This document shows positions 6,485 through 8,398 of a stretch of 8,398 nt of DNA, in pieces (position 1 is the stretch's first letter; each line of letters starts with the position of its first letter). The position numbers were made by a program, and so were the translations under genes. The notes beneath the pieces were generated by a model. The model saw nothing but the letters and a program-made list of their open reading frames with translations. It did no database searches and was not told the origin of the DNA. This DNA comes from an uncultured Deferribacteraceae bacterium (GTDB lineage: Bacteria > Chrysiogenota > Deferribacteres > Deferribacterales > Mucispirillaceae): positions 1 to 8,398 of the forward strand of contig CAMQYB010000068.1 of NCBI GenBank assembly GCA_947039055.1. The letters run 5' to 3'.

Positions 6485-6975
6485 AACTCATCTCTTGTGT
6501 CGTCATATTTAGTTGTCATTAGTAACGGAACAGATTCAATAATAATATCTTCTGTATCAATAATTTCAAAATGATCTACAAATCCATCAGGATATATTCT
6601 AACACCATACTCTAAACCTCTTGTTAAATATCCGTTCACTTTAGCTTCTTGAATAGATTTAACGTTAGGTATAGTTACAGCTTTTCCGTCATAAGTTTGT
6701 ATATTTGCAGAACCTTTAAAGCCTGTAAAATATGTTGGTCTACCAAGTTCGATTGCACGCACGTAATGTTCCTCTATCAACTTATCGAAGAACATTAATC
6801 TATCATCTTCAGCAAGCGATGTTGGCGTTAAGAGTTTAGGTGTAAAACTCATTAATCCAAGTCCGATTATGAGCATCACAACCATCAGCTCAACAATTGT
6901 AAAGCCGTTTTTATTTCTTTCAAATATTAATTTACTGTTATTAATGTTATGTGTAATTTCTTTTTTTCCTATCAA
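6481..6975 (-). CDS. gspH: Type II secretion minor pseudopilin GspH, unusual start
   Basis: A 164-residue pseudopilin from a TTG at 6975. The cleavage motif NKNG|FTIVELMVVMLIIG places G at 24 and the +5 Glu at 29. The globular part has a GspH-like look (RAIELGRPTYF, about 73-83, then beta strands). The leader is unusually long: 24 residues against 4-7 for the other four pseudopilins here. There is no ATG or GTG between the upstream in-frame TAA (6978-6976) and the cleavage site. The TTG has no ribosome site. An ATT at 6957 lies 9 nt after AGGA and would leave an 18-residue leader. The gene follows a 193-nt gap, so it may have its own promoter, and it overlaps gspI by 4 nt. Confidence 0.88.
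   Translation of the reverse strand: MIGKKEITHNINNSKLIFERNKNGFTIVELMVVMLIIGLGLMSFTPKLLTPTSLAEDDRLMFFDKLIEEHYVRAIELGRPTYFTGFKGSANIQTYDGKAVTIPNVKSIQEAKVNGYLTRGLEYGVRIYPDGFVDHFEIIDTEDIIIESVPLLMTTKYDDTRDEL
6955..6970 (-). promoter_or_regulatory. Alternative ribosome site and ATT start for gspH
   Basis: On the minus strand AGGA (6970-6967) is followed after 9 nt by ATT (6957-6955) in the gspH frame. The only conventional start, TTG at 6975, has T/A-only sequence upstream. This is the second gene in the cluster with an ATT better placed than a standard start, though the Shine-Dalgarno match is weaker than for gspN. Confidence 0.3.
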
Positions 6976-7044
6976 TTAAAAAAATAGTAATAATTCAATT
7001 GTTGTAAAGTTTCCTAAAGGTATATAATTTATGATCGTTTATGA

Positions 7045-7155
7045 AATTTTAGTATGATTATATAATTTATTAAGAGATTTTACGGTGTATAATCTAAACA
7101 CTTATTAAATTTAGTATGCTCACAAATCTACTATGAGATTGTGCTGTGTATAATC
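7045..7155. repeat. Degenerate ~62-bp direct repeat between alkD-like gene and gspH
   Basis: In the 193-nt gap, copy 1 (about 7045-7094) and copy 2 (about 7107-7155) share AAATTT(T)AGTATG, then 16-17 variable bases, then a 21-bp block starting GAGATT and ending GTGTATAATC. The blocks at 7074-7094 and 7135-7155 match at 18 of 21 positions. A weaker partial third copy may start at 7019 (GGTATATAATTT, then GATCGTTTAT, resembling 7145-7160). The remainder of the gap is AT-rich with no gene. On the minus strand the block reads GATTATACAC and onward, so the repeats could be binding sites ahead of gspH or remnants of a duplication. Confidence 0.6.
7057..7062 (-). promoter_or_regulatory. Possible -10 box for gspH transcript
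   Basis: A perfect TATAAT reads on the minus strand inside copy 1 of the ~62-bp repeat, about 82 nt before the gspH TTG. No good -35 hexamer is at the right distance, and AT-rich DNA gives such matches by chance. It is listed because the 193-nt gap is the only long gap inside the cluster. Confidence 0.25.
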
Positions 7156-7168
7156 GTTTATCTAACTT

Positions 7169-7897
7169 TTATATTTTAACTATTTTTCTTTTCATATTTT
7201 TTAACAACACTTTATCTGCAATCGACACACGTCTTGACTCTAAACATTTTTGTATAGTTTTATTAAACGTCCAATCATCAAGATCACATATTTTCAAATA
7301 CGCCATACACTCGTTAGGGTATTTTGCATATACAGTAGCAAGTAGCCAAGCCACAGCCATTCTAAGATAGTATTCATCATTTTTAACTGTATCGCAATGT
7401 AAAAAGATAGCTTCAATATATTCATCTACAATATAGTGTGATAGTAGCAGTATAAATGCAGTTCTTAATTCATACTCTTTATCACTCTTAAGTAGTTGCT
7501 TAATATATTCATAAGCTATCGTTCTGTTTTTTCTTATAACTTTCATTGATGTAGATATGGTATCACATGTAGCCCAATTATCTATAGTTGTAACATACTC
7601 ACTAAATTTTGGAAGTATGTTTATAAAGCTATCTTTTATTCCAGCTATAACTAACCCTTCTATCATTTTTTCTTCATAAATATCTGATTTTGATTGTAGT
7701 AAGAATGATTGATAATTGCCTTTCAATATCTGCTTAGAGATATCCCTAAGTATAGGTAGTCTAATGCCGATAAACGAACTAATATTAGGAACTAGAGATG
7801 AGTGAAACTTTTTATACTCTATATCTTCATAAGTTTTTAAAAAGTTTTTAAAATCAGAGTAGTCTGATTTAGACCACTCATCTCTAATTAATTCCAT
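7169..7897 (-). CDS. AlkD-like DNA alkylation repair protein (HEAT-like)
   Basis: A 242-residue all-helical protein of the AlkD/AlkC-type DNA glycosylase superfamily (COG4912-like), which removes alkylated bases such as N3- and N7-alkylpurines without base flipping. The C-terminal signature YYLRMAVAWLLATVYAKYP (177-194) followed by LDDWTFNKTIQKCLESRRVS (206-225) is characteristic. From known Bacillus cereus AlkD, the cleft residues W109, D113, R148 and W187 have apparent counterparts here at W108, D112 (in DNWATCD), R145 (ELRTAF) and W184, so activity is plausible. The length is typical. It starts 6 nt after the gspG stop with no ribosome site, suggesting translational coupling, and it sits between gspG and gspH, not a normal place for this family. 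It has no signal peptide, so it acts in the cytoplasm and is not a secretion component. Base composition looks like its neighbours. Confidence 0.9.
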   Translation of the reverse strand: MELIRDEWSKSDYSDFKNFLKTYEDIEYKKFHSSLVPNISSFIGIRLPILRDISKQILKGNYQSFLLQSKSDIYEEKMIEGLVIAGIKDSFINILPKFSEYVTTIDNWATCDTISTSMKVIRKNRTIAYEYIKQLLKSDKEYELRTAFILLLSHYIVDEYIEAIFLHCDTVKNDEYYLRMAVAWLLATVYAKYPNECMAYLKICDLDDWTFNKTIQKCLESRRVSIADKVLLKNMKRKIVKI

Positions 7898-7903
7898 ATT
7901 TGT

Positions 7904-8335
7904 TTATTTTATTTCAAAACTTTTAATATCAGCACTAACTCCAGTACCACCTTCTTTGCCATCAGCCCCGTACGATATAATTTCATAATCTCTATCTTCA
8001 ACATCAGTTGGAGAACGATAAAGAAATGTCATACCCCAAGGATCAACAGGTAGATCGGTTAGATCCATATATCCAGATGAGTTCCAGTTTCTAGGAACAG
8101 GATCAATTGTTGGTTTCTCAATAAGTGCACCTAAACCTTGCTCCGTTGAAGGGTATAGACTGTTATCAACTTTATACATCTTTAATGCAGTCTCAATAGC
8201 AGACATATCATTTTTAGTTTTAATAACTCTAGCTTCATCAGGTTTACCTAAAATAGCAGGCCCTATAAATGTTGCAAGAAGACCTAAAATAACTAAAACA
8301 ACCATAAGCTCGATTAACGTAAATCCAGTTTTCAT
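7904..8335 (-). CDS. gspG: Type II secretion major pseudopilin GspG
   Basis: The 143-residue major subunit of the T2SS pseudopilus. The four-residue leader MKTG is cut before F5; E9 is the +5 Glu, and the helix FTLIELMVVLVILGLLATFI is classic. Family hallmarks follow in order: YPSTEQGLGAL (61-71), W84, GY (88-89), LPVDPWG (95-101) with Y106, and the calcium-loop region SYGADGKEGG (121-130) with D136. The length is normal. ATG at 8335 is preceded by GAGAGG (8350-8345) with 9-nt spacing, the best ribosome site in the window, in keeping with a protein needed in excess over the minor pseudopilins. The upstream 63 nt to the edge are AT-rich, with TATAAA and TATAAC possibilities whose -35 region would lie at or beyond the edge. 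Confidence 0.97.
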   Translation of the reverse strand: MKTGFTLIELMVVLVILGLLATFIGPAILGKPDEARVIKTKNDMSAIETALKMYKVDNSLYPSTEQGLGALIEKPTIDPVPRNWNSSGYMDLTDLPVDPWGMTFLYRSPTDVEDRDYEIISYGADGKEGGTGVSADIKSFEIK

Positions 8336-8344
8336 AAAATATGA

Positions 8345-8350
8345 CCTCTC
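8345..8350 (-). promoter_or_regulatory. Ribosome binding site of gspG
   Basis: GAGAGG on the minus strand, 9 nt before the ATG at 8335. It stands out against the weak or absent sites of several later genes in the cluster. Confidence 0.7.
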
Positions 8351-8398
8351 AAAATTTTAATAAATAATTTATTTATATTTGTTATACTTAACTTTACT

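Noticed and set aside
7146..7370. Plus-strand open frame of 74 codons
   Set aside because: It lies antisense to the conserved C-terminal signature of the alkD-like gene.
7169..7897. A mobile element or transposase separating gspG and gspH
   Set aside because: The protein is clearly AlkD-like; no terminal inverted repeats or target-site duplication could be seen around it.
8336..8398. C-terminal end of an upstream gene such as gspF overlapping gspG (a minus-strand frame is open to a TGA overlapping the gspG ATG)
   Set aside because: Only about 21 codons are visible, the residues do not resemble a GspF end, and an open run of this length is not significant by chance.

Overview
The window is very AT-rich DNA from a diderm (Gram-negative-type) bacterium. 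Every gene I can support lies on the minus strand. The core is a type II secretion system (T2SS) pseudopilin and assembly-platform cluster, read from the right edge leftwards: gspG, an AlkD-like DNA alkylation-repair gene, gspH, gspI, gspJ, gspK, gspL, gspM, gspN. A GspN closing the cluster, short GspL and GspM proteins and no gspC here resemble arrangements known from deltaproteobacterial-type lineages, Leptospira and relatives. The low GC, with Ile/Asn/Lys/Ser-rich proteins, narrows this further, but I cannot name a genus. gspD, gspE and gspF are not in the window and may lie upstream beyond the right edge or elsewhere.

Layout from right to left. 8335-7904 is gspG (major pseudopilin). 7897-7169 is an AlkD/HEAT-like protein that starts 6 nt after gspG and interrupts the usual G-H order. 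7168-6976 is a 193-nt gap with a degenerate ~62-bp direct repeat and a possible -10 box. 6975-2433 is a compact run gspH-I-J-K-L-M-N with ATGA or longer overlaps at three junctions (H/I, K/L, L/M), a fourth overlap (M/N) if gspN starts at the ATT I propose, and short gaps elsewhere. 2432-2297 is a spacer with a purine-rich hairpin and a perfect TATAAT. 2296-1163 encodes an exported protein with a Gly/Met/His/Arg-rich segment and five cysteines. 1146-991 is an array of four 39-bp tandem repeats, each with a small inverted repeat. A weak hairpin plus T-run (983-959) probably ends that transcript. A new promoter (895-867) drives a gene of unknown function (830 to beyond position 1) that is cut by the window edge.

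Together GspG/H/I/J/K would form the pseudopilus, processed by a prepilin peptidase encoded elsewhere. GspL and GspM would link it to the inner-membrane platform and the GspE ATPase. GspN is an accessory envelope protein. The exported Gly/Met/His-rich protein next to gspN could be a T2SS substrate or an envelope metal-binding protein; this is inference from position and composition only.

The least ordinary items are: evidence that gspN, and perhaps gspH, start at non-canonical ATT codons; a TTG rather than GTG start for gspL; the alkD-like gene inside the secretion operon with repeats just behind it; and the 39-bp hairpin repeat array in the likely 3' UTR of the exported-protein gene.
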